Below, in pieces: positions 31,409 to 37,726 of a stretch of DNA of 37,726 nucleotides (position 1 is the stretch's first letter; each line of letters starts with the position of its first letter). The stretch spans positions 1 through 37,726 of the forward strand of contig CAZLJE010000042.1 of assembly GCA_964559835.1 (NCBI GenBank), read 5' to 3'. This stretch comes from DAISJI01 sp964559835 (GTDB lineage: Bacteria; Acidobacteriota; Terriglobia; Terriglobales; Acidobacteriaceae). The position numbers and the translations under genes were made by a program. The notes below the pieces were generated by a model that saw nothing but the letters and a program-made list of their open reading frames with translations, did no database searches and was not told the DNA's origin.

Positions 31409-34400
31409 ATGGGACGACTGCGGGCGTCGCTCTGGGCCCTGCTGTTCGCTGTCCTCTTCTTTGATATTCACGCCGCCTCGGCACAGACTACGCTTTCCCC
31501 GACAAGCTTGAGCTTCAGTTCGACCGCGCTGGGCAACACCAGCAGCTCGAAAAATGTCACTTTGAAAAATACCCAGACGGTGCCGTTGACCAGCATTGCT
31601 GCGTCGACGAGCAGCGATTACGCGGTGCAGGCGACGACTTGCGGATCGAGCCTCGCGCCGGGCGCGAGTTGCACGTTTTCCGTGGTGTTCGCGCCCATTG
31701 CAACCGGCACGCGCAACGGTACGCTGACCATCACGCATAGTGCGTCAAATAGCCCGCAGACCGTTGCGCTGAGCGGCACCGGAGTTCTGCCCGTGCTGCT
31801 GACACCGACCTCGCTGAGCTTTACCGCGACCGCGGTAGGCAGCTCGAGCACGGCGCAGAGCGTAACCGTAAAAAACAATCAGAGCACCCCGTTGACGTCG
31901 CTCATCGTCAGCATCAGCGGCGATTACACGCAGACCAACAACTGCGCAGCCACGCTCAACCCAGGCGCCAGTTGCAAGGTCAACGTCACGTTCACCCCCG
32001 CGGCGGGAGGCGCGCGCAACGGTATGCTCGCGTTCAGCGACAGCGCCGTCACCAGCCCGCAGACGGTGGCTCTCGTAGGCACCGGAACCGGCGTGACCAT
32101 CGGCATTTCGCCGACAGGGTTGGCGTTCGGCAGCCAATTAGTGAACTCGACCAGCGCACCGCAGAACGTAGCGGTTACGAATACCGGTTCGCTGGCGGTA
32201 ACGATTTCCAGCATCACGATTTCCGGCGAATTTGCGCAGAGCAATAATTGCCCGGCGACGCTGGCCTCCGGAAGTTCGTGCGCGGTCGCGGTAGTATTTG
32301 CTCCGCAGAGTGCGGGAGCGAAATCAGGCACGCTGACCATTAGCGACAATGCTAGCGGCGCACCGCACAGCGTATGGCTAAGCGGAACCGGCGACACCCG
32401 CACCGTCAGTGTGACGCCCGGCACGCTTGCGTTCGGGAATCAACTGCAGAAGACAACCAGTACGGCGCAGAACGTCACACTCACGAACACCGGCACGCTG
32501 GCTGTGACGATTTCAGGCGTCACCATCGGCGGCGAATTCACGCAGAGCAATAACTGCCCCGCCACCCTGACCCCCAGCAGTTCGTGCGTCGTGGCAGTAA
32601 CCTTCGCGCCGCAGAGCACGGGGGCAAAATCGGCCACGCTCACGATCAACGACAACGGCGGCGGACCGCATACGGTCTCATTGTCAGGAACCGGCACCAG
32701 CCTGACCGCTAGCGCGACACCGGCATCGTTGTCGTTCGGCGACCAACTGCAGAACACCACCAGCACGGCGCAGAACGTCACGCTCACGAACACCGGCACG
32801 CTTGGCGTGACGATTTCCGGCGTCACGATCAGCGGCGAATTCACGCAGAGCAACAACTGCCCGGCGACACTGGCGTCCGGAAGCTCGTGCGCGGTGGCGG
32901 TACTATTCGCTCCACAGAGTGCGGGAACGAAATCGGGCACGCTCACAATCAACGACAACGGCGGCGGACCGCATACGGTCTCGTTGTCGGGCAACGGCAC
33001 CAGTCTGAACGCCAGCGCGACACCGGGATCGTTGTCGTTCGGCGATCAACTGCAGAACACCACCAGCACCGCGCAGAACGTCACCCTCACGAACACCGGC
33101 ACGCTGGGTGTCACGATTTCAGGCATCGCCATCAGCGGCGAATTCACTCAGAGCAACAACTGCCCCGCCACGCTGAACCCCAGCAGTTCGTGCGTGGTGG
33201 CAGTAACGTTCGCGCCGCAGAGCACTGGGGCAAAATCGGCCACGCTCACGATCAACGACAACGGCGGCGGCCCGCACACGGTGGCGTTGTCGGGCAACGG
33301 CACGAGTCTGACCGCCAGCGCCACGCCGGGATCGTTGTCATTCGGCGATCAACTGCAGAACACGACCAGCACGGCACAGAGCGTCACGTTCACCAACACC
33401 GGCACCCTGGCTGTAACCGTTTCCGGTGTCACAATCAGCGGGGAATTCACCCAGAGCAACAACTGCCCGGCCATGCTGAACCCCAGCAGCTCCTGCGTGG
33501 TCGCCGTGACCTTCGCTCCCCAGAGCACGGGTGCAAAATCCGGCACACTCGCGATCAACGACAACGGCGGCGGGCCGCACAGCATCTCGTTGTCGGGCAA
33601 TGCGACTAGCCTTACCGCCAGCGCCACGCCGGGATCGTTGTCGTTCGGCGACCAACTACAGAACACGACCAGCACGGCGCAGAACATCACGTTGACGAAC
33701 ACGGGAACGCTCGGTGTGACGATTTCCGGCGTAACGATCAGCGGCGAATTCACACAGCGCAACAACTGCCCGGCGACGCTGCCGGCGGCGGGATCATGCA
33801 ACATCGCCGTGACGTTTGCCCCCCTGAGTTCGGGCGCAAAATCCGGCACGCTGACGATTTCCGACAATGCCACCGCCGGTCCACAGACACTTGCACTAAG
33901 CGGCAATGGAACCAGCAAAACGGTGGCGCTCTCATCCTCCAGCTTGGTGTTTGGCGATCAGGTAGTCGGCACCGGCAGCGCGTGGCAGTCCGTGGTTGTC
34001 ACCAACACCGGTACGCTGAACGTTTACATCAGCGGAGTTGTCGTGAGCGGCGAATTCCGGCAGAGCACGAATTGCGCCATGATCATTCTCACGCCGGGAG
34101 CGTCGTGCGGAGTGTCACTGTCTTTCGCGCCCACCAGCGCCGGAGCAAAGCCGGGCACGCTGACCGTTTCCGACGATGCAACGGGCTCGCCGCAAATCGT
34201 CAGTCTTTCCGGCAGTGCGCTGGCGGTCGCTCTTTCGTCAGTTAGGGTGTTGCCGGCGAATGCGTACCTGCTTACGAATGGCATGCAAACGTTCGTGGCC
34301 GTAGGCCTTTACAACGACGGCAGCACGCAGGATCTGACGGCTTCGACAACGTGGACCTCGTCGGACCCGGCCGTAGTCACGATGGCGGGGAGTGTCGCGA

Positions 34401-35746
34401 CGGCAGTAGCGAGTGGCACGGCTACGATCACCGCGCAATCGGGCGGGACCACCCTCACGGCGACGGTAACCGTGACCGACACGGGATCCGGTTCTGTCGG
34501 CAACATGCAATTCGCGCGGACTGGCCACCAGGCGGTCACGTTGCAGGACGGCACCGTGCTTATCCTGGGTGGACAAGATGCATCCGGGACGATGGTCGCG
34601 GCCGCGGAATTGTTCGATCCCGCCACGCGACAGTTCCGCCCGACAGGATCGATGGTGACGCCGCGCCAATCCTTCTCGGCGACGCGCCTGCAGGACGGAC
34701 GCGTGCTGGTCACGGGTGGCGGTACGAGCGCAGCCGAGATTTACGATCCTGCCGATGGATTGTTCCACCCGACCGGCGACACTTCGGTGGCCGGCACCGC
34801 AACCCTGCTGAATGATGGTCGTGTGCTGCTGACCGGCGCCTACTATAACGGGTATCAATGGTCGGGCATCGCCGAATTGTACGATCCTCAATCCGGTACG
34901 TTCTCCGCCGTCGGCCCGATGGTGGGCGCCCGCAGCGAGCATTCCTCGACATTGCTGCAGGATGGCCGCGTGCTGATCGTCGGCGGCGACCAAACTACTC
35001 AGGATGGAACTGCGGAAATCTTCGATCCTGCGACGATGACGTTCACGCCGACCGGCAGCATTCCGGTGAACCGTTTCGCGCACACCGCGAGCTTGCCGCA
35101 GGACGGTCGAGTACTGATTGCCGGCGGTTATGGGGCGGAACTGCTCCCGACTGCCTCTTTTATCTACGATCCCGCGACGGGAACGTTCTCCCAGACCGGA
35201 TCACTGGCGACCTCGCGCTACAACCACAACGCAACCGTGCTGAATGACGGCAGGGTGCTCATTGCCGCCGGATTTGCCTGGTGGTTCTCGACCGGGAGTG
35301 TCGAAATCTTTGATCCGGCGACGGGGGCTTTCACGATCAGCCGAGAGTTGCAATCGCGCCGCGCGTTCAGTCCGGCAGCCATGCTGGCCACGGGCGATAT
35401 TCTGTTCACGGGCGGGGATACTCGCAGCGACGACCCGGCGCTTCCCGGAGGTCCGACCGCCAGCGCCGAACTGTATAACAATCCCGCGCCACTGACGTCG
35501 ATGCAGGTTACGCCGGCGAATCCACAATTGCCGGCCGGACAATCGGTCTTCTTCGGGTTGGTGGGCACATTCAGTGATGGCACCATTCAGCCGCTTACGG
35601 GTCTAGCGGAATGGACCTCATCGGACACTAACGTGGTCAGCATTGATGCGCACCTTGGATATGCGACCGCGAATGCATCGGGAACGGCGACCGGATCGGC
35701 GCAACTGGGCAGTTTCAGCGCAGCAACCACGATCACGGTTCCGTAA
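31409..35746 (+). CDS. Giant secreted Ig-like (choice-of-anchor D) and Kelch-repeat protein
   Basis: A 1445-aa exported protein. Residues 1-25 are a signal peptide (MGRLRASLWALLFAVLFF, cleavage after HAASA). Nine tandem Ig-like, choice-of-anchor-D-type repeats of about 101 residues follow (up to about residue 945). Each has the pattern SLSFGDQ, NVTLTNTGTL, SGEFTQSNNCPATL, SSCxVAVTFAP and GTLTINDN. A BIG2-like domain (about 946-1028) precedes seven Kelch-type repeats (LQDGRVLIVGG), which should form a beta propeller, then a C-terminal BIG2-like domain (about 1363-1445). Paired cysteines in each Ig unit could form disulfides. No LPXTG, transmembrane anchor or PEP-type sorting tail is seen. The likely role is surface or secreted adhesion or binding; the ligand is unknown. 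The start has GAGG seven bases upstream. Confidence 0.88.
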   Translation: MGRLRASLWALLFAVLFFDIHAASAQTTLSPTSLSFSSTALGNTSSSKNVTLKNTQTVPLTSIAASTSSDYAVQATTCGSSLAPGASCTFSVVFAPIATGTRNGTLTITHSASNSPQTVALSGTGVLPVLLTPTSLSFTATAVGSSSTAQSVTVKNNQSTPLTSLIVSISGDYTQTNNCAATLNPGASCKVNVTFTPAAGGARNGMLAFSDSAVTSPQTVALVGTGTGVTIGISPTGLAFGSQLVNSTSAPQNVAVTNTGSLAVTISSITISGEFAQSNNCPATLASGSSCAVAVVFAPQSAGAKSGTLTISDNASGAPHSVWLSGTGDTRTVSVTPGTLAFGNQLQKTTSTAQNVTLTNTGTLAVTISGVTIGGEFTQSNNCPATLTPSSSCVVAVTFAPQSTGAKSATLTINDNGGGPHTVSLSGTGTSLTASATPASLSFGDQLQNTTSTAQNVTLTNTGTLGVTISGVTISGEFTQSNNCPATLASGSSCAVAVLFAPQSAGTKSGTLTINDNGGGPHTVSLSGNGTSLNASATPGSLSFGDQLQNTTSTAQNVTLTNTGTLGVTISGIAISGEFTQSNNCPATLNPSSSCVVAVTFAPQSTGAKSATLTINDNGGGPHTVALSGNGTSLTASATPGSLSFGDQLQNTTSTAQSVTFTNTGTLAVTVSGVTISGEFTQSNNCPAMLNPSSSCVVAVTFAPQSTGAKSGTLAINDNGGGPHSISLSGNATSLTASATPGSLSFGDQLQNTTSTAQNITLTNTGTLGVTISGVTISGEFTQRNNCPATLPAAGSCNIAVTFAPLSSGAKSGTLTISDNATAGPQTLALSGNGTSKTVALSSSSLVFGDQVVGTGSAWQSVVVTNTGTLNVYISGVVVSGEFRQSTNCAMIILTPGASCGVSLSFAPTSAGAKPGTLTVSDDATGSPQIVSLSGSALAVALSSVRVLPANAYLLTNGMQTFVAVGLYNDGSTQDLTASTTWTSSDPAVVTMAGSVATAVASGTATITAQSGGTTLTATVTVTDTGSGSVGNMQFARTGHQAVTLQDGTVLILGGQDASGTMVAAAELFDPATRQFRPTGSMVTPRQSFSATRLQDGRVLVTGGGTSAAEIYDPADGLFHPTGDTSVAGTATLLNDGRVLLTGAYYNGYQWSGIAELYDPQSGTFSAVGPMVGARSEHSSTLLQDGRVLIVGGDQTTQDGTAEIFDPATMTFTPTGSIPVNRFAHTASLPQDGRVLIAGGYGAELLPTASFIYDPATGTFSQTGSLATSRYNHNATVLNDGRVLIAAGFAWWFSTGSVEIFDPATGAFTISRELQSRRAFSPAAMLATGDILFTGGDTRSDDPALPGGPTASAELYNNPAPLTSMQVTPANPQLPAGQSVFFGLVGTFSDGTIQPLTGLAEWTSSDTNVVSIDAHLGYATANASGTATGSAQLGSFSAATTITVP
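32399..33916 (+). repeat. Array of five near-identical ~303-bp coding repeats
   Basis: Units begin at 32399, 32702, 33005, 33308 and 33611. The first four are exactly 303 bp; the last is 306 bp. They encode Ig-like repeats 4-8 of the giant protein. Long stretches are identical between units (for example GGCGAATTCAC and TCGTTGTC(A/G)TTCGGCGA blocks), far more than between the outer repeats, which suggests recent amplification or gene conversion. Confidence 0.9.
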
Positions 35747-35754
35747 CGTGCGGA

Positions 35755-35780
35755 GCGGGTGGGCGGAAACACCCACCCGC
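35755..35780. terminator. Hairpin just after the giant gene
   Basis: GCGGGTGGG (35755-35763) pairs with CCCACCCGC (35772-35780) around CGGAAACA, 9 bp after the stop codon. There is no T-run, so termination efficiency is uncertain; it may act with the next stem-loop. Confidence 0.5.
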
Positions 35781-35784
35781 CGGG

Positions 35785-35817
35785 CCCCGGGTAAGCCCGC
35801 CCTTGGCTTACCCGGGG
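35785..35817. repeat. Perfect 13-bp stem, 7-nt loop palindrome
   Basis: CCCCGGGTAAGCC (35785-35797) and GGCTTACCCGGGG (35805-35817) pair perfectly around CGCCCTT. It has the same stem-loop dimensions as 318-350 and 31142-31172. ATTTC follows, with no strong T-run. Confidence 0.8.
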
Positions 35818-36348
35818 ATTTCTTCCGCGCACCTCCGGCGTTTGTTTGTCCTCTGCACCCTTTGCGACCTCTGCGTTGAAATCATTTCGTCGATGCAGCC
35901 CAAAATCCCCGCTTCCACCACCCGATCACCGACCACTGATCACTGACCACCCGTCTTTTCCTTGTCACGCGACCACGTGACCCACATCACAGACACCATC
36001 CGCGGCACCACCTATCCTGAAGATGCGCTAAGGCGCAGGTGGTAGTGTCTCTAGACGCTGCCAGTTACTTCTTTGACAACCTTTCTTCGACAGCGCAACC
36101 CCTCTTGGACCGCTTGTGGGATTTCTGCGAGTTTGGCTGATTTTTTGTGGGACGCTTGGGATAAAGGGGGAGGGGTCCTCCTGAGTACCCATGGGTTACC
36201 CAATGGGTATCGAACGCGTCTATCCTGCTCTCCTGCAAAGCCTTAGCTCACAAGCGCTGAGAAAAGCAGGGGGAGGTGGTCTCAAACCCAAGAGATTACC
36301 AAAAGGTAAACTCAGCGCGTCTGCTTTGAACTGGCGACTAGCGACTGG
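35818..36348. other. Intergenic region between the giant gene and atpC
   Basis: About 530 bp with no supported gene, between convergent genes. It holds word repeats CCTCTGCACCCTTTGCGACC (35850-35872) and GATCACCGACCACTGATCAC (35928-35952). At 36007-36043 ACCACCT and AGGTGGT enclose two small hairpins (ATC-CTGAA-GAT and GCGC-TAAG-GCGC), a possible three-way junction. Twin palindromes lie at 36186-36209 and a GGCGACTAGCGACTGGC repeat touches the atpC stop. A 68-aa plus-strand frame here has no family features. Confidence 0.45.
36186..36209. repeat. Twin TACCCA(A)TGGGT palindromes
   Basis: TACCCATGGGT (36186-36196) is directly followed by TACCCAATGGGTA (36197-36209). They are two adjacent palindromes sharing the same half-sites. 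This could be a protein-binding site or a small repeat; nothing nearby decides. Confidence 0.5.
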
Positions 36349-36753
36349 CTACTTCCCTTCCGCCACCGCGATGCGCGTCTCGGCTCGGGCGAGCTGATTG
36401 AGCGCTTTGTCAGTCTCTTCTTCTTCGTTGGCGTTGTGCAGACGCTCTTCCGCCGCCTGCTTCGCCTTCTGCGCGCGCGCAAGGTCGATCTCGTTGGCGC
36501 GCTCGGCGGTCTCGGCGAGGATCGTCACTTTATTCGGCAGGACTTCGGCAAATCCCCACGCGACGGCGAGCCGATATTCCATGCCGTCGCCGCGATACTT
36601 GATCTCGCCGACGCCGAGTTCGGTGATCAGCGGCGCGTGGCCGGGCAGGATGCCAAGATATCCGTCCTTGCCGGGGATCTGGACTTCGGAGACGGTGTCC
36701 TTCTCCACCAGCCGCTCGGGTGTGACGATCTCGAGTTGTAGAGTCTCAGCCAT
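36349..36753 (-). CDS. atpC: ATP synthase F1 epsilon subunit
   Basis: A 134-aa F1 epsilon subunit, the rotor-stalk protein that links gamma to the c-ring and regulates ATP hydrolysis. The N-terminal beta sandwich has LEIVTPERLV, VSEVQIPGKDGYLGILPGHAPLITEL and WGFAEVLPNKVTILAETAE. The C-terminal helical hairpin is the Ala/Glu-rich segment from about residue 88 on (LARAQKAKQAAEERL). It is the last gene of the atp operon, 87 bp after atpD. That is longer than the usual short gap, and the extra DNA is a repeat hairpin (36762-36835). Confidence 0.96.
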   Translation of the reverse strand: MAETLQLEIVTPERLVEKDTVSEVQIPGKDGYLGILPGHAPLITELGVGEIKYRGDGMEYRLAVAWGFAEVLPNKVTILAETAERANEIDLARAQKAKQAAEERLHNANEEEETDKALNQLARAETRIAVAEGK

Positions 36754-36761
36754 TTCGAACC

Positions 36762-36835
36762 GGTTGTACGTTGCAGGTTGTACGTTGTCGGTTGCGCGAA
36801 ACGAACTTGCAACTTACAACGTACAACCTACAACC
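36762..36835. repeat. GTTGTACGTTGCAGG-type inverted repeat in the atpD-atpC spacer
   Basis: The left arm (36762-36796) has the words GGTTGTACGTTGCAGGTTG and the right arm (about 36806-36835) has the mirrored ACTTACAACGTACAACCTAC. The arms are separated by about 10 bp. The right arm ends about 5 bp from the atpD stop codon. The words are the same as at 6502-6624, 30 kb away. Confidence 0.8.
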
Positions 36836-36840
36836 GTCTT

Positions 36841-37726
36841 TTACGCTGCTGCCGCTTTCAATTTTTGCCCGGCTTCCAGCACTTCCTCGATCGTGCCCTT
36901 CATGTAGAAGGCCTGCTCGGGGATGTCGTCGTGTTTGCCTTCGAGGATCTCCTTGAAGCCCTTCACCGTATCTTCGATCTTCACGAACCGTCCCGCCATG
37001 CCGGTGAACTGCTCGGCGACGTGGAACGGTTGCGACAGGAAGCGCTGGATCTTGCGGGCGCGCGCGACCGTCAGCTTGTCGTCTTCGCTCAGCTCGTCGA
37101 TACCGAGAATGGCGATGATGTCCTGGAGGTCCTTGTAGCGCTGCAGGATCCGCTTCACGCCCTGTGCAACGTCGTAGTGCTCGTCGCCGACGACGTGCGG
37201 ATCGAGAATGCGCGACGTCGACGCCAGGGGATCGACCGCCGGATAAATACCAAGCTCAGTCAACGCGCGCGACAACACGGTCGTTGCGTCGAGGTGAGCG
37301 AATGTGGTTGCCGGCGCGGGATCCGTAAGGTCGTCGGCGGGCACGTAGATCGCCTGCACCGACGTCACCGAACCTTTCTTCGTCGACGTGATGCGCTCCT
37401 GCAACTCGCCCATTTCCGTCGCCAGGTTCGGCTGGTATCCGACGGCGCTCGGCATGCGGCCCAAAAGCGTCGACACTTCCGAACCGGCTTGCGTGAAGCG
37501 GAAGATGTTGTCGATGAAGAGCAGCGTGTCCGCGCCCTCGCAATCGCGGAAGTACTCGGCGACGGTCAACGCGGTCAGCGCCACGCGCAGACGCGCCCCA
37601 GGAGGCTCGGTCATCTGGCCGTAGATGAGCGCGGCTTTGGAATGGTCTGGATCGCCGGGCTTGATCACCCCCGACTCGGACATTTCCAGCCACAGGTCGT
37701 TGCCTTCGCGCGTCCGCTCGCCGACG
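36841..37726 (-). CDS. atpD: ATP synthase F1 beta subunit, C-terminal part
   Basis: About 295 residues of the catalytic beta subunit; the gene continues beyond the right edge and has no start in the window. Coding sequence is open to the last base (VGERTREGNDLWLEMSESG). Family landmarks are ALIYGQMTEPPGARLRVALT, FIDNIFRFTQAGSEVSTLLG, SAVGYQPNLATEMGELQERI and the C-terminal KFLSQPF-type region (here RFLSQPFHVAEQFTG). The Walker A loop lies outside the window. Beta catalyses ATP synthesis at the F1 alpha/beta interface. Confidence 0.97.
   Translation of the reverse strand, partial: VGERTREGNDLWLEMSESGVIKPGDPDHSKAALIYGQMTEPPGARLRVALTALTVAEYFRDCEGADTLLFIDNIFRFTQAGSEVSTLLGRMPSAVGYQPNLATEMGELQERITSTKKGSVTSVQAIYVPADDLTDPAPATTFAHLDATTVLSRALTELGIYPAVDPLASTSRILDPHVVGDEHYDVAQGVKRILQRYKDLQDIIAILGIDELSEDDKLTVARARKIQRFLSQPFHVAEQFTGMAGRFVKIEDTVKGFKEILEGKHDDIPEQAFYMKGTIEEVLEAGQKLKAAAA

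Noticed and set aside
32399..33916. Regular direct repeats considered as a CRISPR or intergenic satellite
   Set aside because: The period is 303 bp, in frame, and encodes Ig-like domains. There are no short repeats with unique spacers.
36191..36397. A 68-codon plus-strand frame before atpC
   Set aside because: It overlaps the atpC 3' end and the twin palindromes, has no ribosome site and shows no family features.

Overview
The window looks like chromosomal DNA of an acidobacterium (Acidobacteriota, Terriglobia/Koribacter-like). This is an inference from gene content: two very large Oar-like TonB-dependent receptors with N-terminal carboxypeptidase-regulatory domains, a CHASE2 Ser/Thr kinase next to a PP2C phosphatase and an FHA protein, a giant secreted Ig-like/Kelch protein, fairly high GC, and many short palindromic intergenic repeats. 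No rRNA, tRNA, CRISPR array or insertion sequence was seen. Both window ends cut through genes.

Layout. 1-4279 (minus): a partial MDR-family oxidoreductase downstream of a three-gene molybdenum aldehyde/xanthine oxidoreductase operon of PaoABC type. 4391-6492 (minus): an ArsR regulator fused in frame to a DUF1801 domain, then an aldo/keto reductase. 6629-9775 (minus): an amino-sugar operon gntR-nagA-nagB-II. A perfect 18-bp palindrome just upstream of gntR separates it from two tandem TonB-dependent receptor paralogues (10012-17602, plus), each ending in a strong terminator. 17792-22303 (plus): a tripartite efflux operon (TolC-like, EmrA-like, EmrB-like) behind a promoter that contains a perfect 16-bp TetR-type palindrome. 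22412-23666 (minus): a small zinc-finger membrane protein and a metallo-beta-lactamase-fold hydrolase. 23743-25430 (minus): a lower-GC cassette of four small genes (possible RelE/HigB-like toxin, XRE regulator, DUF3467, small antitoxin-like protein) preceded by two near-identical operators. 25499-26347 (minus): 3-hydroxyacyl-CoA dehydrogenase. 26538-30876 (minus): a phospho-signalling operon of CHASE2 Ser/Thr kinase, PP2C phosphatase and FHA protein. 31409-35746 (plus): a 1445-aa secreted protein with nine Ig-like repeats, Kelch repeats and two BIG2-like domains. 36349-37726 (minus): atpC and the 3' part of atpD.

How the genes work together. The nag enzymes convert GlcNAc-6-phosphate to fructose-6-phosphate, and the adjacent receptors are good candidates for uptake of the corresponding oligosaccharides. 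The kinase, phosphatase and FHA reader form a self-contained phosphothreonine circuit. The efflux genes overlap or nearly touch, as expected for one pump.

The most unusual signal lies between genes. Many spacers consist almost wholly of imperfect word-like repeats arranged as long hairpins (for example GTTGTAGGTTGTACG, GGGCGTAGGGC and GTTGCAAGTTTCAAG types). One arm lies within about six bases of a stop codon at several loci, including inside the atpD-atpC spacer. Related sequence runs into coding regions in nagA, gntR and the ArsR-DUF1801 fusion. A second group consists of perfect 12-13 bp stems with exactly 7-nt loops and unrelated sequences. The four-gene cassette at 23.7-25.4 kb is the best candidate for an undescribed protein system.
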